This document shows, one piece after another, positions 40,258-50,232 of a stretch of 64,000 nucleotides of DNA; position 1 is the stretch's first letter, and each line of letters opens with the position of its first letter. Source of the stretch: Streptomyces seoulensis (GTDB lineage: Bacteria; Actinomycetota; Actinomycetes; Streptomycetales; Streptomycetaceae); contig NZ_CP032229.1 of NCBI RefSeq assembly GCF_004328625.1, forward strand, positions 2,728,001-2,792,000, read 5' to 3'. Made by a program: the position numbers and the translations under genes. The notes under the pieces were generated by a model. The model did no database searches and was not told the origin of the DNA. It saw nothing but the letters and a program-made list of their open reading frames with translations.

Positions 40258-40899
40258 TCAGTGGCCCTGGGCCGAGGTGATGTGCGTGGTCAGCCAGGTC
40301 GGGAAAGCCGTCAGGTCTGTGAGGACCGTGTCTGCGCCTGCCTCGGTGAGTTCCTTCTCGCTGCACGGGCCCGTGGCCACCGCTACCGAGAGGGCTTCGG
40401 CTGCGCGGGCGCCTCGGATGTCGCCGGTGTGGTCGCCGACGTAGATGTGGGCGCCGTGTTCGCGGAGGGCTCGGGCCTTGTCCTCGGCCCAGAGGTCGCC
40501 GACCACGACGTCCGGTTCGATGCCGAGGTGGGCGAGGTGGAGCTTGGCGTTGGGCTCGTACTTGGCGGTGACGACCAGGGTGCGGCCGCCGGCGGCACGG
40601 ACGGCGTCGACGGCCTCGCGGGCGCCGGTCAGAGCGAGGGTGGGGGTGATGGCGTACTCGGGGTACATCGACCGGTACAGGTCGGCCACGGCGGGGACGT
40701 CGGCGGCCGGGAACCAGTTCACCAGTTCCTCGGTGAGCGGCGGGCCGAGCCGGGTCACCGCGAGGTCGGCGTCCACGTACACCCCGGTCCGCTCCGACAG
40801 CGCGAGATAGCAGGCCCGGATGCCGGGCCGGGAGTCGATGAGCGTCATGTCGAGGTCGAAACCGACGGTGGGCGCATACGCGGGAGACACGGCAGGCAT
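40258..40899 (-). CDS. HAD-superfamily phosphatase (subfamily IA)
   Basis: A 213-residue haloacid-dehalogenase phosphatase. Motif I FDLDMTLID near residue 14 supplies the nucleophile Asp and acid/base Asp; motif II is VVTAK; motif III lysine is in AEDKARAL; motif IV is VGDHTGDI. Cap helices between motifs I and II resemble phosphoglycolate phosphatase-like enzymes. ATG at 40899 with CACAAT 7 nt upstream is preferred; an ATG 9 nt earlier is possible. Substrate unassigned. Its stop lies 31 nt from MITE type B copy 1. Confidence 0.88.
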   Translation of the reverse strand: MPAVSPAYAPTVGFDLDMTLIDSRPGIRACYLALSERTGVYVDADLAVTRLGPPLTEELVNWFPAADVPAVADLYRSMYPEYAITPTLALTGAREAVDAVRAAGGRTLVVTAKYEPNAKLHLAHLGIEPDVVVGDLWAEDKARALREHGAHIYVGDHTGDIRGARAAEALSVAVATGPCSEKELTEAGADTVLTDLTAFPTWLTTHITSAQGH

Positions 40900-40948
40900 G
40901 ACCGCCATTGTGCCCGGCCGGGGTCGCGAGAAGAGGGGCCGGGTCCCG

Positions 40949-41926
40949 CTACCGCCTCCGCTGCGAGCGCCAGAGCAGGAACAGCGCGGAACTCACCGCC
41001 GCCCCCCGCACCACCCACGGCCACATCTCGGCGAGCGCGTCGCTCATGTGCCCCTCGGCCACCGGTGTCCCCCAGCGCCCGGTGTCGCGCCCCCACAGGT
41101 AGCCCACCCCGGCCGCGAGGGCGAGCGCGGGCAGGACCAGTACCGCCCACTTGGTCTCGGCCGGGGTCAGCCGCCGGGAGCCGTAGGCGATGAGCCAGCC
41201 GAGCAGCAGCGCGTACCAGTTGCCCAGCACCGCCCCGGCCAGCAGCGCGGCGGCGCCCAGCAGCAGGAGCGGGTTGGTCCAGCCGACCGAGGGGAGCGGG
41301 ACGAACCGCCGGAACCCGGAGCGCGGGACCACCTCGACGGGGTCCGCCACGACCTCCTTCGGCTTCACCTCCTGCGGGGGCTCCTTGGGCGGCCGCCGCA
41401 GCATCTCCGGGATCTCCACCCCGCCGACGAACCCCGGCACCGAGTCCGCCGCCGCCGCGCCGAACGGCCCGTCCTGCACCCGCCACCAGTCGGCCCGGGT
41501 CAGCGACTCGCCGAGTTCGTCGGCGGACGCGAGATGCGGCGGGGAAGCCCCGTCGGCGGGTACGGAGGGCCCCGGCTCGGCCGGACGCGGCCGGGGCACG
41601 GCGGCGCGCAGCCCCTTGAACCCCCTCGGTTTCCGCTCCGGCTTCTCCGGCTCCGGCTGCGCGGGCACGGCGGTGGGCGGCGGCTGCGTCGCCGGGCCCT
41701 TCCCGCCCGCCGACCGCACCACGTCGTCCGGGCTGCCGATCTGGTCCAGGATGCGGCGCACGGCGGCCGGGCTGTCCACCGTCGCCCTCGACCGGTGCCG
41801 GTCGATCTCGTTGCGCAGCTCCGACACCAGCCGCATGCGGGTGGACGACGGCAACTGCCGCTGCTGCGCCACGTCCCCGACACGGCTCAGATACTCGTAG
41901 ACGACCTGGTCGCTCTCGATCCCCAA
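40949..41926 (-). CDS. membrane protein with HAAS-like N-terminal helix domain
   Basis: A 325-residue protein. Residues 1-70 (SRVGDVAQQRQLPSSTRMRLVSELRNEID...ILDQIGSPDDVV) resemble the HAAS/DUF1700 helical domain that precedes membrane segments. A Pro-rich middle (about 75-200) follows, then four hydrophobic segments from about 225 to the RRR end. No catalytic motif is visible. Divergent from the frameshifted helicase-associated gene. Function unknown; HAAS domains often pair with PadR regulators, but none is nearby. Confidence 0.72.
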   Translation of the reverse strand: MGIESDQVVYEYLSRVGDVAQQRQLPSSTRMRLVSELRNEIDRHRSRATVDSPAAVRRILDQIGSPDDVVRSAGGKGPATQPPPTAVPAQPEPEKPERKPRGFKGLRAAVPRPRPAEPGPSVPADGASPPHLASADELGESLTRADWWRVQDGPFGAAAADSVPGFVGGVEIPEMLRRPPKEPPQEVKPKEVVADPVEVVPRSGFRRFVPLPSVGWTNPLLLLGAAALLAGAVLGNWYALLLGWLIAYGSRRLTPAETKWAVLVLPALALAAGVGYLWGRDTGRWGTPVAEGHMSDALAEMWPWVVRGAAVSSALFLLWRSQRRR

Positions 41927-42063
41927 CGGAAACCCCTCCGGGGCGACGGCGGTTGAACCCCGTGAAGGAAGGTAGCGCAGACCGCCACCAATCGGCCCAC
42001 GCGGACGGAGCGGCCCCCCGGGACCCTCGGCCGCCGCTTGCCCCAGCCGCTAACGTGGGTCAG

Positions 42064-44522
42064 ATGAGCCCCGAGGCATCTTCAGCCCCCCGGTCCCTGG
42101 CGGAGGCACTCCGCGCGCGGGACGACGCCTCGCTGGCCGCGCTGCTGCGCGACCGACCCGATCTCGTCGCGCCCGTCCCCACCGATCTCACCCAGCTCGC
42201 CACCCGCGCGGGCACCCGTGCCTCGGTGCTGCGCGCGCTGGAGCACCTGGACCGCTTCGCCCTCCAGACCGCGCAGGCCCTCGCCGTCGCCCCGGACCCG
42301 GCGACCTACGACACGCTGCACGAGCTGCTGGCCGGTGACGACGGCGACCCGGCCGTCACCGAGGCACTGCCGGACACCGTCGCCGCGCTGCGCCGGCAGG
42401 CCCTGATCTGGGGCGACGACGACCGGCTGCACCTGGTCCGCACCGCCCGCGAACTCCTCGCGCCCTCCCCCAGCACCCCTCCCCCACCGGGCTCGGCCCG
42501 ACCGTGCGGGAGGCGACGTCCGGCATGTCTCCGGGGCGGGTGCAGCAGATCGTCAACACGGCGGGGCTGCCCTCCACCCACGACCCGGTCTCCGCCGTCA
42601 ACGCGCTCACCGCCCTGTTCGCCGACCGCAAGCGGATGGACGCGCTGCTCGCCGGGGCCCCGGAGGCCGCCCGCGAGGTGCTGGCCCGGCTGATGTGGGG
42701 CCCGCCGTACGGCCAGGTCACCGCCGACCCCGCCGCCCATCTGCGCTGGCTGCTCGACCGGGGCCTGCTGCTGCCGACCGCGCCCGGCACGGTCGTGCTG
42801 CCCCGCGAGGTCGCGCTGCATCTGCGCGGCGGCCGGGCGCACCGGGTGCCCGAGCCGGTGCCGCCCGCCGTGGAGCCGTCCGTGGCCCACGCGCCCCGGA
42901 TCGTGGACGCGACGGCCGCCGGGCAGGCGTACACCTCGCTCGCCACCGTCGAGGAGCTGCTGAAGCACTGGGACCAGGGGGGTCCGGCCGTGCTCCGGGC
43001 GGGCGGGCTCAGCGTGCGGGACCTGAAGCGGACCGCCGTCGCCCTCGACGCGCCCGAGCCGCTCGCCGCGTTCTGGATCGAGCTGGCCTACGCCGCCGGC
43101 CTGCTGGCCTCCGACGGCGCGGCCGACGAGCGCTACGCCCCCACCCCCGCCTACGACAGCTGGCTGGAACGCCCCGTCGCCGAACGCTGGGGCCGCCTCG
43201 CCACCGCCTGGCTCGCCGCGACCCGCACCGCCGGGCTGATCGGCGGCCGGGACATCAAGGACCGCGCCCTGTCCGCGCTCGGCCCCGGCCTGGACCGCTC
43301 GGCCGCCCCCGAGGTACGGCACCGGGTGCTGACCCTGCTGGCCGAGCTCCCCGCCGGGGTAGCACCCGCGCCGGAGGCGGTACTGACCCGGCTTACCTGG
43401 GAACGCCCGCTGCGCACTCCTCAGCGCGACGGCACCGAGGACCTCCGTATCCGGCTGGCCCGCTGGACGCTGAGCGAGGCGGAACTCCTCGGCGTCACCG
43501 GCCGGGGCGCCCTCTCCAGCCACGGCCGGGCCCTGCTGGGCACGGCCCCCGAGCCGGACGGCGCCCCCCTCTCCCCCGCCGGACAGCACACGGCCGTCGC
43601 CGTCGGACTCCTCGCACCCCTCCTCCCCGAACCCCTCGACCACGTCCTGCTCCAGGCCGACCTCACCGCGGTGGCCCCCGGCCCGCTGCTGCGCCCCCTC
43701 GCCGAGACGCTCGGGGTGCTCGCGGACGTGGAGTCCAAGGGCGGCGCGACCGTCTACCGGTTCACCCCCGCCTCGGTACGCCGGGCGCTGGACGCCGGGC
43801 AGACCGCCGCCGACCTGCACGCCTTCCTCGCCCAGCACTCCCGCACCCCGGTACCGCAGCCGCTGACGTATCTCATCGACGACGTGGCCCGTCGGCACGG
43901 GCACCTGCGGGTGGGCGTCGCCTCGGCGTACGTCCGCTGCGACGACGACTCGGTGCTGAACGAGATCATCGCCGACAAGCGGGCCGCCGCCCTGCGGCTG
44001 CGCCGCCTCGCCCCGACCGTGCTGGCCGCGCCCTGCGACCCGGCGACCCTGCTGGAGGGCCTGCGCTCGCTGGGCTACGCGCCCGCCGCCGAGTCCGCCC
44101 AGGGCGATGTGCTGATCACCCGCGCCGACGCCCACCGCACCCCGCCGCGCACCGCGCCCGAGCCCGTACCGGAGGGCCCGCCGGCCCCGGACAGCGTGCT
44201 GCTGACGGCGGCCGTCCGCGCCATCCGGGCCGGTGACCTGGCCGCCACCGCCCCGCTGAAGGCGCCCGGCCCGCAGCCCGTCGGCGGCGAACTCCCCCGC
44301 ACCAGCCCCGCCGACACCCTCGCCACCATGCAGGCGGCCGTCATGACCGGCGAGGCCGTCTGGATCGGCTACGTCAACGCCGACGGCGCCGCCAGCCAGC
44401 GCGTCGTCGCCCCCATCCGCGTCGAGGGCGGCTTCGTCACCGCCTACGACCACACCGCCGACGAGGTCCGCACCTACCCCCTGCACCGGATCACCGGGGT
44501 GGCCGAGCTGGCGGAGGACTGA
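42064..44522 (+). pseudogene. helicase-associated (Helicase_C_3/WYL-type) gene broken by a one-base deletion
   Basis: Two overlapping frames encode one protein. The first (from ATG 42064, TAACGT 7 nt upstream) gives MSPEASSAPRSLAEALRARD... up to ELLAPSP; the second resumes as QHPSPTGLGPTVREAT and runs to 44522. The join is a C5 run at 42467-42471; one extra C would restore a single frame of about 819 residues. The intact protein is the actinobacterial helicase C-terminal-domain protein that usually precedes XPB. Its C-terminus (AVWIGYVNADGAASQRVVAP...) is WYL-like. Either a real mutation or a sequencing error in a homopolymer; the rest shows no decay. Confidence 0.8.
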
Positions 44523-44603
44523 CCCCGGGAGCCGCCCTCCGGCCCCCGTACGCGGCGCGCATCGGGCACACTGGAGGTTTGGCCGCGCGGAAGGATGGCA
44601 CAC

Positions 44604-46259
44604 GTGAACGGTCCGCTGATCGTCCAGTCCGACAAGACCCTGCTCCTGGAGGTCGACCACGAGCGGGCCGACGAGTGCCGTCGGGCCATCGCGCCCTTCG
44701 CGGAGCTGGAACGGGCCCCGGAGCACATCCACACCTACCGCCTCACCCCGCTCGGCCTGTGGAACGCGCGGGCCGCCGGGCACGACGCCGAGCAGGTCGT
44801 CGACGCGCTGGTGCAGTACAGCCGGTATCCCGTGCCGCACGCCCTGCTGGTCGACATCGCCGAGACCATGGACCGGTACGGCCGGCTCACCCTGAGCAAG
44901 CACCCGGCGCACGGGCTGGTGCTCACCACCACCGACCGGCCGGTGCTGGAGGAGATCCTGCGCTCCAAGCGGGTCGCCCCGCTGGTCGGCAACCGGATCG
45001 ACCCGGACACCGTGGCCGTGCACCCCTCCGAGCGGGGACAGATCAAGCAGACCCTGCTCAAGCTGGGCTGGCCGGCCGAGGACCTCGCCGGATACGTGGA
45101 CGGCGAGGCGCACCCGATCGACCTGCGCGAGGACGGCTGGGCGCTGCGTCCGTACCAGAAGCAGGCCGTGGAGAACTTCTGGCACGGCGGCAGCGGTGTC
45201 GTGGTGCTGCCCTGCGGCGCGGGCAAGACGCTGGTGGGCGCCGGGGCGATGGCGCAGGCCGGGTCGACCACGCTGATCCTGGTCACCAACACGGTCTCCG
45301 CGCGGCAGTGGAAGCACGAGCTGGTGAAGCGGACCTCGCTGACCGAGGACGAGATCGGCGAGTACAGCGGCACCAAGAAGGAGATCCGGCCGGTCACCAT
45401 CGCCACCTATCAGGTGCTGACCACCCGCCGGAAGGGTGTCTACCCGCACCTCGAACTCTTCGACTCCCGTGACTGGGGTCTGATCGTCTACGACGAGGTC
45501 CATCTGCTGCCCGCTCCTGTCTTCAAGTTCACCGCCGATCTCCAGGCCCGCCGCCGCCTCGGTCTGACCGCGACCCTGGTGCGCGAGGACGGCCGCGAGT
45601 CCGACGTGTTCTCCCTGATCGGGCCCAAGCGGTTCGACGCGCCGTGGAAGGAGATCGAGGCGCAGGGCTACATCGCGCCCGCCGACTGCGTCGAGGTCCG
45701 CGTGAACCTCACCGACTCCGAGCGGCTCGCCTACGCCACCGCCGAGACCGAGGACAAGTACCGCTTCTGTGCCACCACCGCGACCAAGCGGAAGGTCACG
45801 GAGGCGATCGTGCGCCGGTTCGCCGGACAGCAGGTCCTCGTGATCGGGCAGTACATCGACCAGCTGGACGAGCTGGGCGAGCATCTGAACGCGCCCGTGA
45901 TCAAGGGTGAGACCTCCAACGCCCAGCGGGAGAAGCTGTTCGACGCCTTCCGTGAGGGCGAGATCAGCGTGCTGGTCGTCTCCAAGGTCGCCAACTTCTC
46001 CATCGACCTGCCCGAGGCGACGGTCGCCATCCAGGTGTCCGGCACCTTCGGCTCCCGGCAGGAGGAGGCCCAGCGGCTCGGCCGGGTGCTGCGGCCCAAG
46101 GCGGACGGCCACCGGGCGCACTTCTACTCGGTCGTCGCCCGCGACACGATCGACCAGGACTTCGCGGCCCACCGCCAGCGCTTCCTGGCCGAACAGGGCT
46201 ACGCCTACCGGATCGTCGACGCCGACGAGATCCTGGCGGAGGGCACGAAGGAGAACTAG
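44604..46259 (+). CDS. DNA repair helicase XPB
   Basis: A 551-residue SF2 helicase. An N-terminal damage-recognition-like domain (GPLIVQSDKTLLLEVDH) is followed by the helicase core: Walker A CGAGKT near residue 204, DEVH box near 297, LTATLVREDGRE (motif III/RED), and motif VI QEEAQRLGRVLRPK near 490. Bacterial XPB unwinds 3'-5' and is linked to excision repair. GTG at 44604 is chosen because GGAAGG lies 9 nt upstream; an ATG at 44595 directly abuts that site. It sits 80 nt after the helicase-associated gene. Confidence 0.9.
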   Translation: MNGPLIVQSDKTLLLEVDHERADECRRAIAPFAELERAPEHIHTYRLTPLGLWNARAAGHDAEQVVDALVQYSRYPVPHALLVDIAETMDRYGRLTLSKHPAHGLVLTTTDRPVLEEILRSKRVAPLVGNRIDPDTVAVHPSERGQIKQTLLKLGWPAEDLAGYVDGEAHPIDLREDGWALRPYQKQAVENFWHGGSGVVVLPCGAGKTLVGAGAMAQAGSTTLILVTNTVSARQWKHELVKRTSLTEDEIGEYSGTKKEIRPVTIATYQVLTTRRKGVYPHLELFDSRDWGLIVYDEVHLLPAPVFKFTADLQARRRLGLTATLVREDGRESDVFSLIGPKRFDAPWKEIEAQGYIAPADCVEVRVNLTDSERLAYATAETEDKYRFCATTATKRKVTEAIVRRFAGQQVLVIGQYIDQLDELGEHLNAPVIKGETSNAQREKLFDAFREGEISVLVVSKVANFSIDLPEATVAIQVSGTFGSRQEEAQRLGRVLRPKADGHRAHFYSVVARDTIDQDFAAHRQRFLAEQGYAYRIVDADEILAEGTKEN

Positions 46260-46266
46260 GACCCGG

Positions 46267-46473
46267 TTACGGGTCCCCGAGGGCGTCCCCGTATCTGCGG
46301 TGGACGCCCGCCTCCTCGCCGTACTCGCCGAGTATGACCACGCCGAAGGCGGCCTGCGCGTAGACCTTGATCGCGCGTAGGGCCTCGCCCAGAACGTGAT
46401 GGCGGTGTTCTCCGGCCACCGCGGTGGCGCCGGACGGACGGGATGGGGCGGGGTGAAGGATCGCTGCGCTCAT
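46267..46473 (-). CDS. small hypothetical protein
   Basis: A 68-residue frame, MSAAILHPAPSRPSG..., with a helical middle (GEHRHHVLGEALRAIKVYAQAAFGVVILGEYGEEAG). A weak GGAGAC site precedes the ATG. It is convergent with XPB with 7 nt between stop codons and no competing frame. No family recognised; possibly a conserved streptomycete small protein. Confidence 0.55.
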   Translation of the reverse strand: MSAAILHPAPSRPSGATAVAGEHRHHVLGEALRAIKVYAQAAFGVVILGEYGEEAGVHRRYGDALGDP

Positions 46474-46603
46474 GTCTCCATGGTGAGACTTCCGGCATAA
46501 GTCCGGAATACACCCACGGGTCGGTTCTCAAAGCATTCCCTCTGCACCCGCGGGTGGAGCCCTCCCTCACACCCGGCCCCCTAAACCCCCTAGGGGTAGC
46601 CGC

Positions 46604-47875
46604 TCAGGACCCGTCCGCGTGCACGGCGTAGACGTACCGCTTCCCCGCGTACTCACTGAGGTTCCAGATCACCGACTTGGTGAACGCCCAGCCCGAGGCG
46701 CCGCTGGTGTGGTAACTGAGGTCCTCGCAGCCCACGGCCAGGTTGCACACCGTGCTCGCGGTCGAGGCGCCCGAGGTGAAGGTGCGCAGGGCGCCCGTGC
46801 CGGAGGGGCCGTTGCTGACCGACAGGTAGTGCTTGCTGTTGCGGGAGACGACGCCCTGGATCTTCTTCTGGGCGACCGTGACCGCCTCGCTCGGCGTGCC
46901 CGAGGACAGTGAGCGGGTGGTGTAGTCGAGGTTCCAGCGCACGACCTTCGGCGTGGTGGTGGGCGCGCCCGTACCGGTCCACGAGGTGCCCGAGTAGTCG
47001 ACCGCGCCGTCCTCGGAGTACTCGCTGACCACCAGGCTGTCCGGGGTGCTGGCGCGGTCGAGGCCGATCGCCGAGTAGCGCAGGTACTTGCCGGTGTTGT
47101 CGTAGGCGCCGCTCTGCGGGAGGACGTAGGTGTAGCCGTAGCCGTAGTAGGTGCCGTCGACCAGGCCGCAGGAGTCGGCCTGGGTGGTGTCGACCTGGAA
47201 GAGGGTGTTCAGGTCGAAGACGCGCAGGCCCTTGTAGGTGTCGACGACGTACAGCAGGTTGCCGTACCAGAGGATGCCGCCGGCGTGCTTGCGTATGGGG
47301 TTGAAGGAGAACTCGCCGGTGGCGGTCTTCACCGGCTCGACCAGCAGCACGTGGCGGTAGGTGGGCGCGGAGGCGGAGTTGTGGTTGACGAAGGTCAGCC
47401 GCAGGCCCTTGTCCAGGGGGTAGTCGTCGGTGCCGTCGCCGTCCGGGTCGGTCTCGAAGTACCAGGAGACCAGGACGGCCTTGTTGCTGCCGCCGTCGGG
47501 GTAGACACCGTTGCCGTAGGCGTCGGCGCTGGTGGTGACGCCCTGCGGGATCCAGTAGTCGACGGCCTGGTCGCCGCTGTCCCAGGTGAAGCCGGCCTCG
47601 AACGCCTGGGCCGTGCCCGCGCTGGTGAGGCGGGTGGCCTTGCGGTTGGTGTCGGCGAGGACGGCGGTCGCGTCCACCGTGGTGAGCTTGGCCGCCAGGC
47701 CCGCGTTCAGGTCGGCGAACTGCCCGTAGGAGTTGCCCGTACGGGTGGTGAGGGCGAACTGCGCCGGGTCGATGGTGGCGGCGTACGCGGTGGCGGGCGC
47801 GAGGACGGCGCCGGCCGCGCCGGCGAACGGGGCTGCGGCGATGCCGCGGAGGATGCTTCTGCGCGTCATGGACAT
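46604..47875 (-). CDS. Tat-exported secreted protein
   Basis: A 423-residue secreted protein. The signal MTRRSILRGIAAAPF contains a twin-arginine motif and ends near ATAYAA. The body is beta-rich with Asp/Gly-rich loops (YPDGGSNKAVLVSWYFETDPDGDGTDDYP), HAGGILWYGNLLYVVDTYKGLRVFD and several NHNSAS-type turns, reminiscent of a propeller or a secreted phytase/lectin-like fold; family not identified. TACGTT (47883-47888, minus) is 7 nt from the ATG: probably leaderless. Export as a folded protein suggests a cofactor or fast folding. Confidence 0.75.
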   Translation of the reverse strand: MSMTRRSILRGIAAAPFAGAAGAVLAPATAYAATIDPAQFALTTRTGNSYGQFADLNAGLAAKLTTVDATAVLADTNRKATRLTSAGTAQAFEAGFTWDSGDQAVDYWIPQGVTTSADAYGNGVYPDGGSNKAVLVSWYFETDPDGDGTDDYPLDKGLRLTFVNHNSASAPTYRHVLLVEPVKTATGEFSFNPIRKHAGGILWYGNLLYVVDTYKGLRVFDLNTLFQVDTTQADSCGLVDGTYYGYGYTYVLPQSGAYDNTGKYLRYSAIGLDRASTPDSLVVSEYSEDGAVDYSGTSWTGTGAPTTTPKVVRWNLDYTTRSLSSGTPSEAVTVAQKKIQGVVSRNSKHYLSVSNGPSGTGALRTFTSGASTASTVCNLAVGCEDLSYHTSGASGWAFTKSVIWNLSEYAGKRYVYAVHADGS

Positions 47876-48034
47876 GGCGGTGAACGTATGTCCTACATGA
47901 TCGGCCGCACAAGCACGTCAGTTCGACTCCGGACCGGCTCCGGGCGGGATTCGGGCGCGCCCGGATATTCATTGGCCTCCCCCCGCCCGCCCCGCCTACA
48001 ATCTCCGCTCTTGCCCGCCTCCCCTCGGAGTGCC

Positions 48035-48059
48035 GCCGTCCGGACGGTAACCGGACGGC
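48035..48059. promoter_or_regulatory. perfect inverted repeat upstream of helD
   Basis: GCCGTCCGG (48035-48043), ACGGTAA spacer, CCGGACGGC (48051-48059), 60-84 nt before the helD start codon. Operator or 5'-leader hairpin. It does not resemble the 19-bp rifamycin-associated element known for HelR genes. Confidence 0.4.
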
Positions 48060-48118
48060 ATCGTTCAGGCCGTATCCGGCCTCGTGACCACGCAGCAGGT
48101 ACCACCGGAGGCACTCCC

Positions 48119-50182
48119 TTGTCCGCGACCGCGCCCGAACCGCTCGACGACCCCCGCGCCCCCCTGACCCGTGAACGCACCCATCTGGCCGACTCGCGTG
48201 CCGCCCTGCGCGCCATGCGGGAGGACGTGGAGGCGCTGGACATCAAGGACGTCGCCGCGAACTGGGTCAACGCGGTGGTGCTGACCCGCCAGATCAACGA
48301 CCGGATCAAGGCGCTGGCCGACCTCAGCGACACCCCGCTGTTCTTCGGCCGGCTCGACTATCTGCACGCGCCGGGGGCGGAGCAGGCCGAAGGGGCGGAG
48401 AGCGAGCGTTTCTACATCGGGCGCCGGCATGTGCACGACGCGGACGGCGACCCCATGGTCATCGACTGGCGCGCGCCGGTGTCGCAGCCGTTCTACCGGG
48501 CGTCCAAGAAGGACCCGATGGACGTCGGGCTGCGCCGCCGCTTCGGGTACACCGGCGGCGAGCTGACCGCGTACGAGGACGAGCACCTCTCCGACCCCTC
48601 GGAGACGGCGGCCACCAGCAAGCTGCTCCAGCAGGAGATCGAGCGCCCGCGCGTCGGCCCGATGCGGGACATCGTCGCCACCATCCAGCCCGAGCAGGAC
48701 GAGATCGTCCGCAGCGGACTCGGCGGCACGGTGTGTGTGCAGGGAGGTCCCGGTACGGGCAAGACGGCGGTCGGTCTGCACCGGGTCGCCTATCTGCTCT
48801 ACGCGCACCGGGAACGGCTCGCCCGCACCGGCACCCTGGTCATCGGGCCGAACCGGTCCTTCCTGCACTACATCGAGCAAGTGCTGCCCGCGCTGGGCGA
48901 GTTGAGCGTGCAGCAGGCCACCGTGGACGACCTCGTGGCCCATGTCGAGGTGCGCGGCACCGACGAGGCGCGGGCCGCCGTGCTCAAGGGCGACGCCCGG
49001 ATGGCCGAGGTGCTGCGCCGGGCGCTGTACGCGCAGGTGACGATGCCCACCGAGCCGGTCATGGTGGTGCGCGGCTCCCGCCGCTGGCGGGTCCCGGCGT
49101 ACGAACTGGAGGAGATCGTCCGCGAGTTGCTGGGCCGGGAGATCCGGTACGGCGCCGCGCGCGAGGCGTTGCCGCAGCGGATCGCGCACGCGGTGCTGGT
49201 GCAGATGGAGCGGGCCGGGGAGGCGCCGGACGACCGGGTGCAGGACGCGGTCGCGCGCAACAGCGCGGTCAAGGCGGTTGTGAAGGCCGTCTGGCCGCCC
49301 GCCGATCCGGCCAAGCTGGTGCTGCGACTGCTCTCCGACGGGGAGTTCCTCGCCGAGCACGCGGCCGGAATCCTGGACGAGGACGAGCAGAAGGCCGTGC
49401 TCTGGGCCAAGCCGGTGCGCAGCGTGAAGTCCGCCAAGTGGTCCTCCGCCGATGCGGTGTTGATCGACGAGGCGGCCGACCTGATCCAGCGCACCCACTC
49501 GCTCGGCCATGTCGTCCTGGACGAGGCGCAGGACCTCTCCCCCATGCAGTACCGCGCCGTCGGCCGTCGCTGCACCACCGGCAGCGCCACCGTCCTCGGC
49601 GACCTCGCGCAGGGTACGACCCCCTGGGCGACCCGGAGTTGGGACGAGGCGCTGGCCCATCTCGGCAAGAGCGAGGGCGTGATCGAGGAGCTGACGGCAG
49701 GTTTCCGCGTCCCCACGGACGTCATCACGTACGCCTCCCGGCTGCTCCCCCACATCGCTCCCGGCCTCACCCCGGTCGCCTCGGTCCGTGAGAACCCCGG
49801 TTTCTTCGAGGTGCGCGCGGTGGACGGGGTGGCCGAAGTGGTCACCGCGTGCGAGGAGTTGCTGCGCAACGAGGGCTCGACCGGTCTGATCGCCGCCGAC
49901 GCCCGCGTGCCCGCGCTCGCCGAGGCCCTCGCGGCGACCGGCATCGGCTTCCTCGCGCCCGGAGAGGAGACCACCGAGGAGACCCGCCTGACCCTGGTCC
50001 CGGCCTCCCTCGCCAAGGGCCTGGAGTACGACTACGTGGTGCTGGACGAGCCGCGCGCCGTGGTCGACGGCGAACCCGACGAACGCACCGGCCTGCGACG
50101 GCTGTACGTGGCCCTGACCCGAGCGGTGTCGGGCCTGATCGTGGCGCACACCGGGCCACTGCCCGAGCAACTCGGCGGCTGA
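48119..50182 (+). CDS. helD: RNA polymerase-recycling ATPase HelD (UvrD/Rep-like)
   Basis: A 687-residue class II HelD. Long N-terminal helical arm (residues 1-95, coiled-coil-like), 1A/1B domains with Walker A GGPGTGKTAV near 210 and the DEAQD Walker B near 467, and motif VI RRLYVALTRAV near the end. HelD enters RNA polymerase channels and releases stalled enzyme from DNA with ATP. The start is TTG: GGAGG at 48107-48111 lies 7 nt upstream and no ATG/GTG is in frame nearby. A rifampicin-protective HelR-like role is possible but unproven. Confidence 0.92.
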   Translation: MSATAPEPLDDPRAPLTRERTHLADSRAALRAMREDVEALDIKDVAANWVNAVVLTRQINDRIKALADLSDTPLFFGRLDYLHAPGAEQAEGAESERFYIGRRHVHDADGDPMVIDWRAPVSQPFYRASKKDPMDVGLRRRFGYTGGELTAYEDEHLSDPSETAATSKLLQQEIERPRVGPMRDIVATIQPEQDEIVRSGLGGTVCVQGGPGTGKTAVGLHRVAYLLYAHRERLARTGTLVIGPNRSFLHYIEQVLPALGELSVQQATVDDLVAHVEVRGTDEARAAVLKGDARMAEVLRRALYAQVTMPTEPVMVVRGSRRWRVPAYELEEIVRELLGREIRYGAAREALPQRIAHAVLVQMERAGEAPDDRVQDAVARNSAVKAVVKAVWPPADPAKLVLRLLSDGEFLAEHAAGILDEDEQKAVLWAKPVRSVKSAKWSSADAVLIDEAADLIQRTHSLGHVVLDEAQDLSPMQYRAVGRRCTTGSATVLGDLAQGTTPWATRSWDEALAHLGKSEGVIEELTAGFRVPTDVITYASRLLPHIAPGLTPVASVRENPGFFEVRAVDGVAEVVTACEELLRNEGSTGLIAADARVPALAEALAATGIGFLAPGEETTEETRLTLVPASLAKGLEYDYVVLDEPRAVVDGEPDERTGLRRLYVALTRAVSGLIVAHTGPLPEQLGG

Positions 50183-50232
50183 GCCGCTGGATAGGGTGCG
50201 ATGCCAGCCATGTTTCGCCGAGAGGTGCCCCG

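Noticed and set aside
42306..46172. 1288-residue open frame on the minus strand opposite the helicase genes
   Set aside because: It mirrors third-position GC of the plus-strand helicase-associated and XPB genes; composition is Gly/Arg/Val-rich and no domain is visible.
48000..48118. Rifamycin-associated element upstream of helD
   Set aside because: The inverted repeat present (GCCGTCCGG/CCGGACGGC) differs in sequence and length from the published element type.
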